Source of the DNA: Typhlomys cinereus
Taxonomy: Eukaryota > Chordata > Mammalia > Rodentia > Platacanthomyidae
NCBI GenBank assembly: GCA_023101885.1
Contig: JALPQD010000395.1
Span: 1,126,001 to 1,190,000, forward strand
Length of the DNA: 64,000 nucleotides
Direction of reading: 5' to 3'
Within the stretch, counting starts at the first letter, position 1. Each line of letters opens with the position of its first letter. The notes under the pieces are model-generated. The model did not search any database, was not told where the DNA came from, and worked only from the letters and a program-made list of their open reading frames with translations. The position numbers and the translations under genes are program-made. Of this stretch, positions 10,621-20,890 are shown piece by piece.

Positions 10621-12594
10621 ACATGAGCACAGAGCAGGCCCGTGCCCATGGTGCCCTGCGTGCATGTGCCCTCCTACTGAGCATCCTTTTTTGCCTTCGG
10701 AGACAGGGTGAGGGAGAGTACCTTTCACTCAAAGCAGCACTTGGGTGTACTGTGCACTGAGCACTCCCAGGTGAAGCTGTCCACGGGTGCTTTCATTCAA
10801 GCACCTCAAGAATTGGAGGCAGGAACCCTCCATCCAGCCCTGAGACCCAAGAGCTGGGGTCTCTTGCCCAGTATCAGCTCAGATTCCAAGCTGGGATTTT
10901 TGCCGCCTCTGTCCTGGCTTCGCCCCCGAGTCCTGCTGCAGCAGATAAGGCCGAGGCTGCATGGCCGGCAGCGTGGCTACATTTTCCACCGCGGAGAGAA
11001 TTCCATCCACTCCCTGCGCCCTCGCCTCGCTGCCAGGAACGTGAGAGAATCCGACCCACTTCCAAGGCAGCTGGAAGATAAAAGCGCCCCTGTGAGCCAA
11101 GCACCACCCTGGGGGGGGGGGGAGAGCGCCAGCCTGACCCCAGGAGAGGGTTCAGCTGCGTGGAGGACAAGCTGCTGGGGCTGGGGTCTCATGTCCGCCT
11201 GCAGTGGGCTGGGAGGTTGTCTTGGCAACTCTGATATGCATCCATGGTGCTGGGATTTATCTCTGTGATGGAAGGAGCTGTAGGGGGGGGGACTGTGAGA
11301 TGAGCAGCGGGGGCTGGGACTTCCTGGGCGCCCTGGCGATTCCTTCCTGCGTCCTGGGCTATTCAAATCTTATTCCCACCCCCACCACAGACTCTTAGGA
11401 CCAATTCTGGGCTGTGAGACGGGAAGGCGTCTGAGGGCCCCAAGGTTGAATGAATCACAGCCTGGTCCACTCTCTAGTCCCTCTGGAGCGATCACAAGCG
11501 TATCTGGCAGCACTTGGGTCTGGGGGCACAGAGTCTGAATGAGGTGTAGGCCCCCTTGTGGAGGATTTAGTGGGCAGGATGGCCAAGCCCCATCTGAGAC
11601 TGGGGAGTAGCCCCCCCAGAGGACTCGGGGCCAGATGGGGTGGACCTGGCTTATTGTTTCTTCTCTTTTTGCAAATCTGCTTGCACACTGACTTGTGAAA
11701 TCCTCTCTCTGGTACTTGGGGAGCCCCAGAAGAGGCGCTTGGGAGCTAGGGCTATAATTCAGGGTTAGACTGCACAAAGAGAAGTTGGGGGAGGCTCGCC
11801 CCCGGAAGAGATCATTCAGTAGCTGCCTTGTTGGGAGCCGTGCCTTCCAATGTATCGTGTCGCAGGGAGGTGGCTTCCATCACGTCCAGTTGGCTGTGTC
11901 CTACCAGGCTGGTGACTCTCTGGGGTGGACTGAGGGGGCCGAATGGTGGCACCTGGCAGGGGGGCAGAGCAGCCGGACTGGTCTCTCCCCTCTCCTCTCT
12001 TGTTCTTCCAGTGCCTTCCTGTGTTCAAATCCTGCCTGCCCCCCACTCCAACTGGATGAGTGGAACTGGGGAGGTGTGGCCGGGGAGCTCAGTTGTGCCC
12101 GTTTCCCCATCTCAGAAGTTTTCTGTCTCTCTCTCTGTCTTTCTGTGTCTCTCTCTCTCTGGCCGCATAGAGGTCAGCACGGTGGGCAGCTGGGGCCAGG
12201 AAGCAGGTTGGCCCCTATGCCGCACTGGCCAGAGCTTCAGCCTTCCCCCGAGGTTTCAAAGGCCAACAGCATCGTGAGAAGTAATGGAGCGCAGTACCAG
12301 GCTGACGGACGACAGGTGGATGGTCCACCCCGGGGCAGGCAGGGCAGCAGATTCTGAGCTGGAAGCGGGATGTCATCACTGCTGGCGTTACCAGCTCAGG
12401 CCTCCTATTCCACCTCCAGAGTAGGTGGTCTGGGAGGGTGGGAGAGGTGGAGACATAGTGGTCAAACGTCCTCGCCCCAGGCTCCCTTGGTCAGGTGACC
12501 GTGACTGCCACAAAAAATGCCACTTGCAGACAGGAGGGAGAAGTGGTCAAAATGATGCACCAAGACTTTCACACAGAGGTGGGGCGTGGCCAAC
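10621..12594. other. Intergenic unique sequence
   Basis: No gene recognised. G-runs at 11111-11121 and 11282-11290; CT-rich run at 12120-12160. Open frames are GC-driven. Confidence 0.35.
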
Positions 12595-12597
12595 AGC

Positions 12598-12787
12598 GGC
12601 TCCTCCTCCTCCCTCCTTCTTCTCCCTTCTTTCTCCTCCTCTTTGTCTTCCTCTTCTTCCTCTCCTTCCTCTTCCTTCTTTCTCCTCCTTTGTCTTTCTC
12701 TTCATCCTGCTCCTCTTCCTCCCCTTCTTCCTCTTCCTTCTATTTCTCCTTCTCTTTGTCTTCCTCCTCCTCCTCTTCCTCCTTCAG
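12598..12787 (+). repeat. Polypyrimidine (TCC/CTT)n tract
   Basis: About 190 bases almost entirely C and T with TCCTCTTCC/TTCTTT units, broken by occasional G or A (ttgtctt). It immediately precedes an antisense SINE scrap (aaggacaggctttcactgtg) at about 12800. Confidence 0.9.
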
Positions 12788-12969
12788 TTGCTGCAGTTTT
12801 TTAAAGGACAGGCTTTCACTGTGGAGCCCAGGCTAAGCTAACCTGGAGGTGGGCTAGAAGACTGAGCATGTGCAGTCCAGCGGCAGAGAGATCTGCCTGC
12901 CTCAGCCTCCCAAGTTGTTCGGATTACATGCCCAGGCTCCCTCTCAACCCGTTCCAAAACGTTGTGTGG

Positions 12970-13195
12970 AACAGCCAGAGAGATGGCTCAGGGGTTCAGC
13001 CTCTGCCTTGCAAGCAGAAAGCCCTAAGTTCGGGTCCTGGGTCCCACATTAAAAATGCAGTGATCTGCCCTTCTGGCTCTGGAAGGCAGAACCTGGGAAA
13101 TCTCAGAATATAAAAAACCCTCCGGCCTCACAGGCACACCCAGTGCCCACACACACACACACACACACACGCACACACACACACGCACACACGCA
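12970..13195 (+). mobile_element. Old relative of the B2-like SINE with (CA)n tail
   Basis: Head cagccagagagatggctcag, then tctgccttgcaagcagaaag, gttcgggtcctgggtcccac, body cctgggaaatctcagaatat and a (CA)n tail at 13149-13195. Confidence 0.85.
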
Positions 13196-13302
13196 GTCTC
13201 ATCTCCTCCTGTCTCATGGGCTCCATCGATGGAACTCAGGCATCTTGATTCTCTGAGCGGTCTCAGCAGCCCTCTTTCTGCTTTTAAACCTGTGTTTCTA
13301 CC

Positions 13303-13590
13303 TTTTTAAAATTTTTTTTAATTTATTCAATTGTGCGTGTGTGTGTGCATGTGTGTATGTATGTGTGTGTGTGTAGAACCACAGGTGAATTCGGGAACCA
13401 CCATGGACCGCCTCTACCTCCTCCTTGTTTACTCTGCCCCAGGATTCACAGGCTCCGCCCTACCAGGACCAGATACGCAGGCTGCCTCCGCTTCCGCCTG
13501 GAGTCTATACGTAGGGTCGAGGATCCGAACTCAGGACCTTCTGCCTGCAAGGCAGAGGCTTAACCCCTGAGTCACCTCTCCAGCCCCCAC
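13303..13590 (-). mobile_element. Young B2-like tRNA SINE with internal (TG)n
   Basis: Antisense copy with a perfect 17-bp target-site duplication aaacctgtgtttctacc at 13286-13302 and 13591-13607. It contains the gtttact segment missing from the 8656 and 15661 copies. Confidence 0.95.
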
Positions 13591-13607
13591 AAACCTGTGT
13601 TTCTACC

Positions 13608-14389
13608 ACTCGTGTCTCTGTTCAGGTCCCAGCAGGCCAATGCGGGCAGCCCAGTCATCGCTAAAGGGGGACAGATGTCCTTAGAAGAGGAAGGCTCCAT
13701 TTCCTCCCTCCCTCCCTTCCTCTCCCCCGCCTTTCTCCTTTCCTTCATCATTCGCTCCGCCTCCCTTCTGGAACTTGAATTCACAATCCACATGTGTAAA
13801 TTCTCTGGTAGAGTGTCTGACTCTAATACATTATTAATAAAAGTTTTAAAAAACGAGGCACTTGGTTACTCTCCACCACTCTTCCCGGGCCTGTTTCAGG
13901 GGTTCCCAGCCACCCACAGATCCCTGGATCACAGGCCTCCTTCCTTCTCTAAACTCAGAATCCACATGTGCCCCCGCTGAGACTGAGGGTGCTCTCCCAC
14001 CCCTGGGCGGGGGGAGAGACCTGATTGGTCCTGCCATTAGACTAGGCACGGCAGTCACCAGGCTGTCCATTCCAACCCCCTTAGATGCCAGGCATCACTC
14101 CAGTAAGGGGGACATCGAGGAACGCAGGGCATTCGCTGAAGGTCTCCCCATTCCTCTGTGCCCAGTGAGCTCCCTTCTCAGACCTGCCTTCCTAGGTTGG
14201 CTTCTGCCAGGGCCTGGCACACACCTTGGCCTCCTGTGACCTGGTCAGTTGGCTCAGAAGAGGCTGTCGCCCTGCTTGGCGGTGCCTGATGCTGGATGTC
14301 AGCGTCCCCCGGGATGACAGAAAAATCCAGCCTTCTGGATTCCTCGCACAGACTGGATCCCGTGAGCCGCATGAGGTAGCCTATGAAAC
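13608..14389. other. Intergenic unique sequence
   Basis: No gene. A CT-rich stretch at 13700-13740 and an AT-rich bit with acattattaataaaag at 13829. Confidence 0.35.
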
Positions 14390-15010
14390 AAAAATAATAC
14401 TTTAGATTTTATACACACAGTATTTCACGATTGCGATAAAACACGCACATGCATAAAGCTGATGGTTTTAGCCATTTTGTGGTACACAGAGCATCGGCAT
14501 CTGGGACACAGTGTTGCGCAACCATTGTCTCGATCTGGTTCCAGAACTTTCTTATCACCCCAGAGATCGGCGACATGGTCAGTACCTTCCCCAGCCCCAG
14601 AGCCCAAAAGCTGCTTGAGTTGTTTTCTCTCCAGACCCGCCTGACATCTCAGATAAAACAATCATGGGGTGGTCTTTGTTCACGCGGCATGATTTTGAGG
14701 CTCGTCCGTGCTGCCGCGAACGTCGACACATTGTCCCCTTTAAGGCTGAATACTATTCCGCCATGCAGGGGGGCCACGTGGTCTCTCCACTCGCCCGCGG
14801 AGGGACGTGGCCGTCTCCGTTGTTTGTCTCCTGGGAACGATGCTGTCTTGGACACCTGCGTGCTCGTGTCCGCGTGCACATGCGATCATGCTGTCTGCAC
14901 GGACCCGGCTGCGGGACTGCTGCCCGCGGGAGTCTGCTCGAAGTCTCGCTGCCTGTTTTCCGCGGCAGCGGAGCCAGCTCGTAGTCCCATTAGCAAGGGT
15001 TCTAGTTCCT
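14390..15010. mobile_element. Old L1 3'-region fragment, CpG-rich
   Basis: Order of motifs gataaaacacgcacatgcat, gttttagccattttgtggta, gttgcgcaaccattgtctcg, ccagaactttcttatcaccc, tttaaggctgaatactattc and tgtctcctgggaacgatg follows an old mammalian L1 3' region. It is unusually rich in CpG for such an old element (gccgcgaacgtcgacac). Confidence 0.65.
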
Positions 15011-15054
15011 CCGCGGCCTCTGGACAGCATTCGCTGTTTCTTTCTTTTCTTTTT

Positions 15055-15216
15055 TAATGTGTGTGTTTGGGTGTGTGCGCGCCATCATGGCATCCGCCTG
15101 GGGTCAGAGGACAACCTTGTGGAGTGAATTCTCTTCTTTACATCGGTTACGGGGATCGAACTCCAGTTGTCAGCTTGCACGGCAAGTCCGTTACCTACTG
15201 AGCCTCTGCCAGCCCT
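15055..15216 (-). mobile_element. B3/B2-like SINE, antisense
   Basis: Contains ggtcagaggacaaccttgtg, tcgaactccagttgtcagct and the head complement ctactgagcctctgccagcc. Confidence 0.75.
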
Positions 15217-15330
15217 TCTTTCACTTTCTTCCTTTCTTTGTTTTCTTTCTTTCTTTACTTCTTCCCTTCTTCTCTACTTAGCTCTCTCCCTCTCCTTCTC
15301 TCTCTTTCCTTTCTTCTCATGTATCCAAAC
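15217..15330 (+). repeat. Polypyrimidine (TTTC)n-rich tract
   Basis: About 115 bases of cttt, ttcttc and ctctct units with rare purines, between two antisense SINEs. Confidence 0.85.
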
Positions 15331-15512
15331 TGACCAAGAACTCACTACGTAGGTGAGATGACACGAAACTTCTGTTTCTCCTGCCTCTGCCTCCCAAGCG
15401 CTGGGATCACAGGTATGTTCCTACCATGCCTAGTCTATGCCAGTGCTGGGAACCGAAGCCAGGCCTCCTCCATGCCAGGCAGATGCTACCAAGCAAGCCA
15501 CATCACCAGCCC
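15331..15512 (-). mobile_element. B4/B1-type SINE, antisense
   Basis: Reads ctgcctctgcctcccaagcg, ctgggatcacaggtatgttc, tgctgggaaccgaagccagg and ctaccaagcaagccacatca: antisense B1 with an ID-like end. Confidence 0.7.
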
Positions 15513-15660
15513 TGCTTGTGGTACTTCTAAGGGCCCAGGAGGATTAGGATGGGTCACCACACGCCAAACTCCCACTTCGTTCTGCCCCCCATCTCATGTC
15601 CTTTGCATATCAAGGTCTCCACAGGCGTGTGTATGTCCACTTAGTAAAGAAGAAACCTGC

Positions 15661-15730
15661 TTTTTAAATTTTTATTATTATTAATATTATTTATTCAGCT
15701 GTGCGCATGTGCGTCTGTTCGCGCGCGCTT

Positions 15731-15775
<45 letters not shown>

Positions 15776-15959
15776 ACCACGGACAAATTCGCGAACCACC
15801 TCCTTCTGCCCCGGGATTCACAGGCTCCGCCCTACCAGGACCAGAAACGCAGGCCGCCCCCGCTTCCACTTGGCGTCTATACGTGGGATCTGGGATCCGA
15901 ACTCAGGACCTTCTGCCTGCAAGGCGGAGGCTTAACCCCTGAGCCACCTCTCCAGCCCC
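15661..15959 (-). mobile_element. Young B2-like tRNA SINE with internal (TG)n
   Basis: Antisense copy; (TG)n at about 15734-15773. It lacks gtttact (as in 8656) and also lacks the catggacgcctcca segment after gaaccacc. I see no clear target-site duplication. Confidence 0.9.
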
Positions 15960-16369
15960 AGGGGACTCCCTATTGACAACAGTGAGGGGGTCCCAGCCTG
16001 CCAGATCGGGAGGCCTGCGCTCTCTCTGTAGCCGCAATGCTGCCCCTCCTTCCCGCCCCTGCTCCAGCCTGAGTCCCTTCTGCCCCCTGCCAAGAATGAT
16101 GTTGGCATTTTCACGGGCTCGTAAAAGGAATCGCAGATGAATATGCAGCGTTGAAGACGTTAGTTGCTTGGTCCCTTCCGGTGTGGGGGACCCTGCTCAG
16201 TGTGGGGGGACCCTAGGAGCACATCCTTCCAGCCCGGAGGCAGAGTCTCCTTTGCTGGACACTAGCCGAGGGTCACAAAGCCAGGCTGCACCTCCAGCTC
16301 TGGCCCCTGCCTGGGTCCCCAGTTCTGCTCTCGGAGACTCACCCCTCCCCATCTCAGGAGGAAGTGAAA
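15960..16369. other. Intergenic unique sequence
   Basis: No gene recognised. Confidence 0.35.
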
Positions 16370-16690
16370 AATGTGCCGCCTCAAAGTGGGGCATGAAAGT
16401 TTAATGGGGGCCGATGCATATTTAATGTGCCTTAACAAAGCATCCTTAAAGACATCCCAGACAGCCCCCCAGGGGCCGGGGCAGCCTGCCGCAAAGGCCG
16501 CCCTGCCCACCGCAGCCTGCGCCCCTCATCTGTCTGCGATGGCATCCCTGGGAAGACTTGGCATTCCAGACTCCTGCCAGAGCCCAGCGCGGACCCTGAG
16601 TCTCCGAGGGCGCTGCCCTTTCATTATTAATATCATGGGATGTCTGACGTGCCGCGTGGGCCGCAGGGAGGCCATTGACCGGCCTGGCTC
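16370..16690. promoter_or_regulatory. Candidate conserved intergenic element
   Basis: Repeat-free block with GAAAGTTTAATGGGGG, GCATATTTAATGTGCC, CCTTAACAAAGCATCC and, 180 bp on, CATTATTAATATCATGG and TGTCTGACGTGCC. AT-rich cores in GC-rich surroundings. Inferred only. Confidence 0.35.
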
Positions 16691-17399
16691 AGTCCCAAGA
16701 GCCCTCCTCCCATGGGACAGCGGGATGAGGTGCCCCTTCTCCCTCCTCTTTCCTCTTCCTCCCTAAGAGTCCCAGCTGATGTCAGGACCCACTGCTGGGG
16801 GCGAACAGTGAGGGAGGCACAAATGGGTCCCCCGTGGGGCTTTGGGGTGAGGAAGGCCCTTCTCCATGCCTGACCCTGAGGTCACTGTCTGGCAATTGAG
16901 CTGGTCCATTCATAGCCCGACTGCAAGGCCGTTGAATCCCAGCCAGCTGCGGCTGTTTCACACCAGTCGTGGAACTTCCAGGGTCTCCCCCCCAGTCTGC
17001 CTTCAAAGCCACTGTGGATATATCTGGGGGGCTCCCAAGGGCTTTTTATCTTTAAACAAGTCCATCAGCTTTTAGGGGTGTCTTGCTGTAGGTGACCCCT
17101 GGGCAGACACGGCTCCTCTGGCCTTTGCTCCATGGCTTGGCTCCCCAATACATCATCCTTGCTGAGCTGCTGCATAGTCATGACAGGACCAACCTGTAGC
17201 CTGTACTGGCCGCTGAGTGGGCCGCGTCCCCCTCTGAGTAGTTGCCTGCTTCCCTCCCTTGTGGGGGCTTCTCAGAGTTTGCCCCCACTCGATATACCCA
17301 ACACGAAGCTCAGCTCCACCGTCATCCTGGTCCTCATCGCGGCCTCCTGTGGAGGGAGCAGAACAACCTTGGATGCTGCTCCTTGAGCCCATACACCTT
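16691..17399. other. Intergenic unique sequence
   Basis: No gene or repeat recognised. Confidence 0.35.
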
Positions 17400-17650
17400 T
17401 TTGTAATTAATTCATTAATTTTGAGAGAGAGAGAGAACCATGTATCCCTGTGGAAGACCAGGAATCATCCTGGATTGCCTCTATCTCCTTTTTGCTTCAT
17501 TCTGGGATTTCACAGGCTCTGCCCGCCAGGGCTGGAAGTGCAGGCCACCGCTGGTTCCCCCTGGCATTTTAAATGTGGGACCTAGGATCTGAACTCAGGA
17601 CCTTCTGCTTTCGAGGCCGAGTCTTAACCCCTGAGCCATCTCTCCAGCCT
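17400..17650 (-). mobile_element. Old relative of the B2-like SINE, antisense
   Basis: Contains tgtatccctgtggaagacca, ggaatcatcctggattgcct, tgggatttcacaggctctgc, atctgaactcaggaccttct and the head complement gagccatctctccagcc. The microsatellite position holds only (GA)n. Confidence 0.85.
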
Positions 17651-17929
17651 ACCTTTTTGTTTGTTAAAGGCAGGGTCTGGAACTCCCCAAGCAGGCTAGG
17701 CTGTCTGGTCAACAAGTGAGCCATGGAGACCCTCCTGTCTCTGTCTTCCCCCACAGCAGGATGGCAAACATCTGGGCTCTTGCAGAAGAACCGGCTCCTC
17801 CAAGCACTTTACCTAAGGAGCCATCGCCCCAGCCCCAGCATATGCCTCGGTACCGTCCTCAGCCATCATGAATTCCGTGCTAGGCTCCGTGGAGCCCAGA
17901 TGCACTTAGAATCTCAAGTTCTTAGATTG
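17651..17929. other. Intergenic, possible B1 scrap
   Basis: 17660-17850 has weak similarity to an antisense B1/B4 (aaaggcagggtctggaac, accgtcctcagccatc). No gene. Confidence 0.3.
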
Positions 17930-18108
17930 AGGAGATAGTTCAGATCTCGAGATTCCATGTAAAACTTCCAGGAGGCTATGGCAGCAGCCTGCAATTTTAG
18001 TCTAGAAGGCGGAGCCCGGGAAACCCCAGAGCAAAGCAGCAAAGAGGTAGAGCAATCAAGGATGACGACCCAAGTCACCTTCGGACCTCCATAGGCACAT
18101 TTGAGCCC

Positions 18109-18154
<46 letters not shown>

Positions 18155-18185
18155 GCGCACGCGCACACACACACACACATGCACA
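17930..18185 (+). mobile_element. Old relative of the B2-like SINE with (CA)n tail
   Basis: Head gaggagatagttcagatctc (degenerate), body ggcggagcccgggaaacccc, agcaaagcagcaaagaggta, ending in (CA)n at 18113-18180. Confidence 0.8.
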
Positions 18186-18254
18186 AAACAAAACCCTCAA
18201 GATCTCTGGTATCACATTAGGATAGTTAGTTTTGTACCATGGGTACACCTGGGG

Positions 18255-18362
18255 CATTGGAACTGTAGCTATAACCCAGTGGTTCAGCGTTTGCCTGGCA
18301 CGCCTGAGAGCCTGGGTTCAGTCCCCAGCGCTACCCCCAAAAATTAAAAATGAAAAAAAAAT
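18255..18362 (+). mobile_element. ID-type SINE
   Basis: ctgtagctataacccagtgg, ttcagcgtttgcctggcacg, gggttcagtccccagcgcta followed by an A-rich tail: a classic rodent ID element. Confidence 0.85.
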
Positions 18363-18384
18363 TGAGATATCACACTAACAGAGC

Positions 18385-18620
18385 CTCTGGCCTCTGGGGT
18401 GACTTTGTGGGTCAGGTGTGTGGCCACTTCCTGTCCAGGGAGGCTCACAAGGTTCAGGAAGCTGAAAAAACTAATCAGGTTCAAGCAGCTAACAGACAGG
18501 AGTTGCAAGAGTCACAGTAACCCAAATAAACTGACTGGTTCACAAGCCACCAAGCTGGAGTTCCTCATGGCTTTAGTCTGTCATTGGTGCCCAATCCGGG
18601 GGGAACAGATGTTGGTTCAC
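18385..18620 (+). mobile_element. LTR-retroelement fragment: LTR 3' end plus primer-binding-site-like sequence
   Basis: An AATAAA signal at 18525-18530 is followed after about 50 bases by a terminal CA at 18582-18583. One base later comes ttggtgcccaatccgggg, which has the look of a retroviral primer-binding site (TGG start, complementary to a tRNA 3' end). The left LTR edge is not clear. No gag, pol or env frame follows. Confidence 0.4.
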
Positions 18621-19303
18621 ATCTCCCAGAAGCGTCACAGGACAGGTCTGAAAGCAGGAGGGGTAGAAGAAGGAAATGGAGAGGTGAACGGAGCACCCAG
18701 ACGTTTCTAGAACCAGCGCCAACTTAGAACAGCTCTGTTCCACGGGAAGTTCCTGGATGAGATGGCGTCGAAACAGAGTCCCTCAGAGTCAAACCAGATA
18801 CCTCATTTGACAGCATAACTCTGGCCACAGACGGATCCACATGGCACAGGAGGACGTTCTTGTGTGGCACAGGTATGCCCTAGGTCAGCGGAAGTCCACA
18901 GGGGCTCTGGGACCGTTGGGGGGCAACACACCACATCAGGGCCGGCCGTTGCTTAGGAAGAAGCAGGTGTTCCGGCAGCCTGGAAGCCTCCTCAGCCCCC
19001 CCCCATGTTTCCACCCTGACAGCCCACGCCCACCCTCCAAGCTGGCACATGCAAGTCAGCCTCACATGTGGGAAGCATTTCCTTTGCCATTTGTTATCTC
19101 TTTAAAAAACACTATTCTCCCAAACACATTCTGGGAAGCTGTGAGTTCAGGATCGACCCTCTAGTCCTGACACTGCTGGAGAGCCCAGCGCCTGAGGGAG
19201 GGGTGGGGACTGACCCAGGGGGACCCAGCCCCATGGGCATAGACCCATGGCAGGGGAGCTTCCAGGACAAGATCCCAACAGCTGGCTTCTGGGGCCCCCA
19301 TTC
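18621..19303. other. Intergenic, perhaps retroelement leader, then unique
   Basis: Purine-rich non-coding sequence after the LTR-like fragment to about 18720; the rest is unique. No gene. Confidence 0.3.
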
Positions 19304-19319
19304 AAAGACCTTCACTGTG

Positions 19320-19632
19320 GGGCTGGAGAGGTGGCTCAGGGGTTAAGCCTCCGCCTTGCAGGCGGAAGGTCCTGAGTTCGGATCCCAGATCCCACGTATA
19401 GACGCCAGGCGGAAGCGGGGGCGGCCTGCGTTTCTTGTCCTGGTAGGGCGGAGCCTGTGAATCCCAGGGCAGAGTAAACAAGAAGGAGGTGGAGGCGTCC
19501 ATGGTGGTTCCCGAATTCATCCGTGGTTCTACACACATACAGACACACACATACACACACACATGCGCGCGCGCGCACATACATACGCACACATACATAC
19601 GCACACACGCACAATTGAATAACTAATAAAAA
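19320..19632 (+). mobile_element. Young B2-like tRNA SINE, sense copy
   Basis: Best reference copy. It has an intact pol III A box TGGCTCAGGGG (19332-19342) and a B-box-like AGTTCGGATCC (19375-19385), 9/11 to consensus. The body is followed by (CA)n at about 19532-19613 and an attgaataactaataaaaaa tail. Flanked by a 16-bp duplication with one mismatch (19304-19319 and 19633-19648). Confidence 0.95.
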
Positions 19633-19648
19633 AAAGACCCTCACTGTG

Positions 19649-20470
19649 TTGCCTCTCATAGGGATAGAGTGAAGGAGACCCGTTCTGCCAGGCCCGCCTG
19701 ATGTGAGGGATGATCAGTCCTGGGTGGAGCCTGCTTGCTTGAAGGCAGAGTCTGTGTTGAATGGGTGGTACCTGGGTGGGCTCTGGGCTTGCACAGACAC
19801 AAAGGAACCACATTCCTGGCAGCTCAGAGTAGGTGCCTGGGGGGGGTGTCAGAGAGACCACACTTTCATAGATCACTTTGATCTGGGCCGTTTAGAGCCG
19901 AGGTGTGAAGGCTCTACAGGGCTCTCCAAGGAACCTTCCAGAACCAGACAGTCAAATCTATTTTCCATTCACTGCCTTTGTCCCTAAAGTTCATCTTCCC
20001 CCCAGACCTCAAGGGGTACCAAGGCTCCAGAGTAGCATTCGGGGCCCCTGGTCAGCCCCTGCCCAACAGCTTCATCCTGTCTCCCCGGGGCCCACCAGAG
20101 CCCACCCAGGGGTCGCAGCCCTGGTGAGGCTGATGACCACAGTCTACCCCACCCCATTCCTTATGAGTCTTCTGGGCTCTGAAGTTGATACCTTTCGGGG
20201 GACAGTGAGGGAAAGCAGGTAGAGCCCCGAGCAGCAAATCTGAGCCAAAAATAGGCGCCTGCTTCGTAATGAGGCCCCGCGGAGGCAGGACGGCTGTGGA
20301 GCCCAGGAATCAAGGAACGCATGCTGGATCTGCAAGCAGGGTGGAGTTTAAGCGGCTGGTACTGCGCAGGGGTTTGGAGCGAGCCTGGCCCTGGGTGGGG
20401 GGCAGGTCTGATGGAGTACGGTAAGCAGCCTCAAGGTGTGAGGTGGGGTGTGAGGACCTGGGTGTGGAAG
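19649..20470. other. Intergenic unique sequence
   Basis: No gene or repeat recognised. Confidence 0.35.
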
Positions 20471-20474
20471 TGGT

Positions 20475-20765
20475 GGGAGGACGTGGTCAGACAGTGGTGA
20501 TGGTGGGGTGGAGACAGTGACCAAGGGAGGGAAGATGGTGGGGGGTGATGAGGTGGGGTAAGGGGGGGTGGTTATGGTGATACTGGGAGAGACTGTGGTA
20601 GTGAGGGTAGGGGTTACGGGGATGGCAGGAACGATGTGGGGGGAGGAGTGATATCTTGGTGATAGTGAGGATGGTGATGGTGGTGGAAGTTGCAGTGGTA
20701 GTGATTGTGGTGGTGGGGATGACGGTAGTGTTGGTGATGGAGGGGATGATGATGGTGGTCCCCTT
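20475..20765 (+). repeat. Degenerate GGT/GAT-rich region
   Basis: Imperfect gtggtgatgg, gatggtggtgg and ggggtggtta units over about 290 bases, G- and T-rich. Related in composition to the large array at 23268. Confidence 0.75.
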
Positions 20766-20805
20766 CACAGTCACCAAGCGGTTCGCTCTGTTGCTTCCTT
20801 TGTCT

Positions 20806-20890
20806 TCATTTTCAGACGAGGAAGTCAAGGCTCGGAGAGGTGACGTCTGCTGCCCAAGGTCCCTTAGTAAGGGGCAAGGCTGGACTAGCT
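20806..20890 (-). repeat. MIR-type SINE fragment
   Basis: ttttcagacgaggaagtcaa, ggctcggagaggtgacgtct, gctgcccaaggtcccttagt follow a MIR in antisense (cagatgaggaaactgaggctcagagaggt..cttgcccaaggtcac). Another such piece is at 21060-21180. Confidence 0.75.

Noticed and set aside
12425..12841. Leu/Phe/Ser-rich open frame resembling a membrane protein.
   Set aside because: Produced by the polypyrimidine tract; no start context, no splice sites, no similarity.
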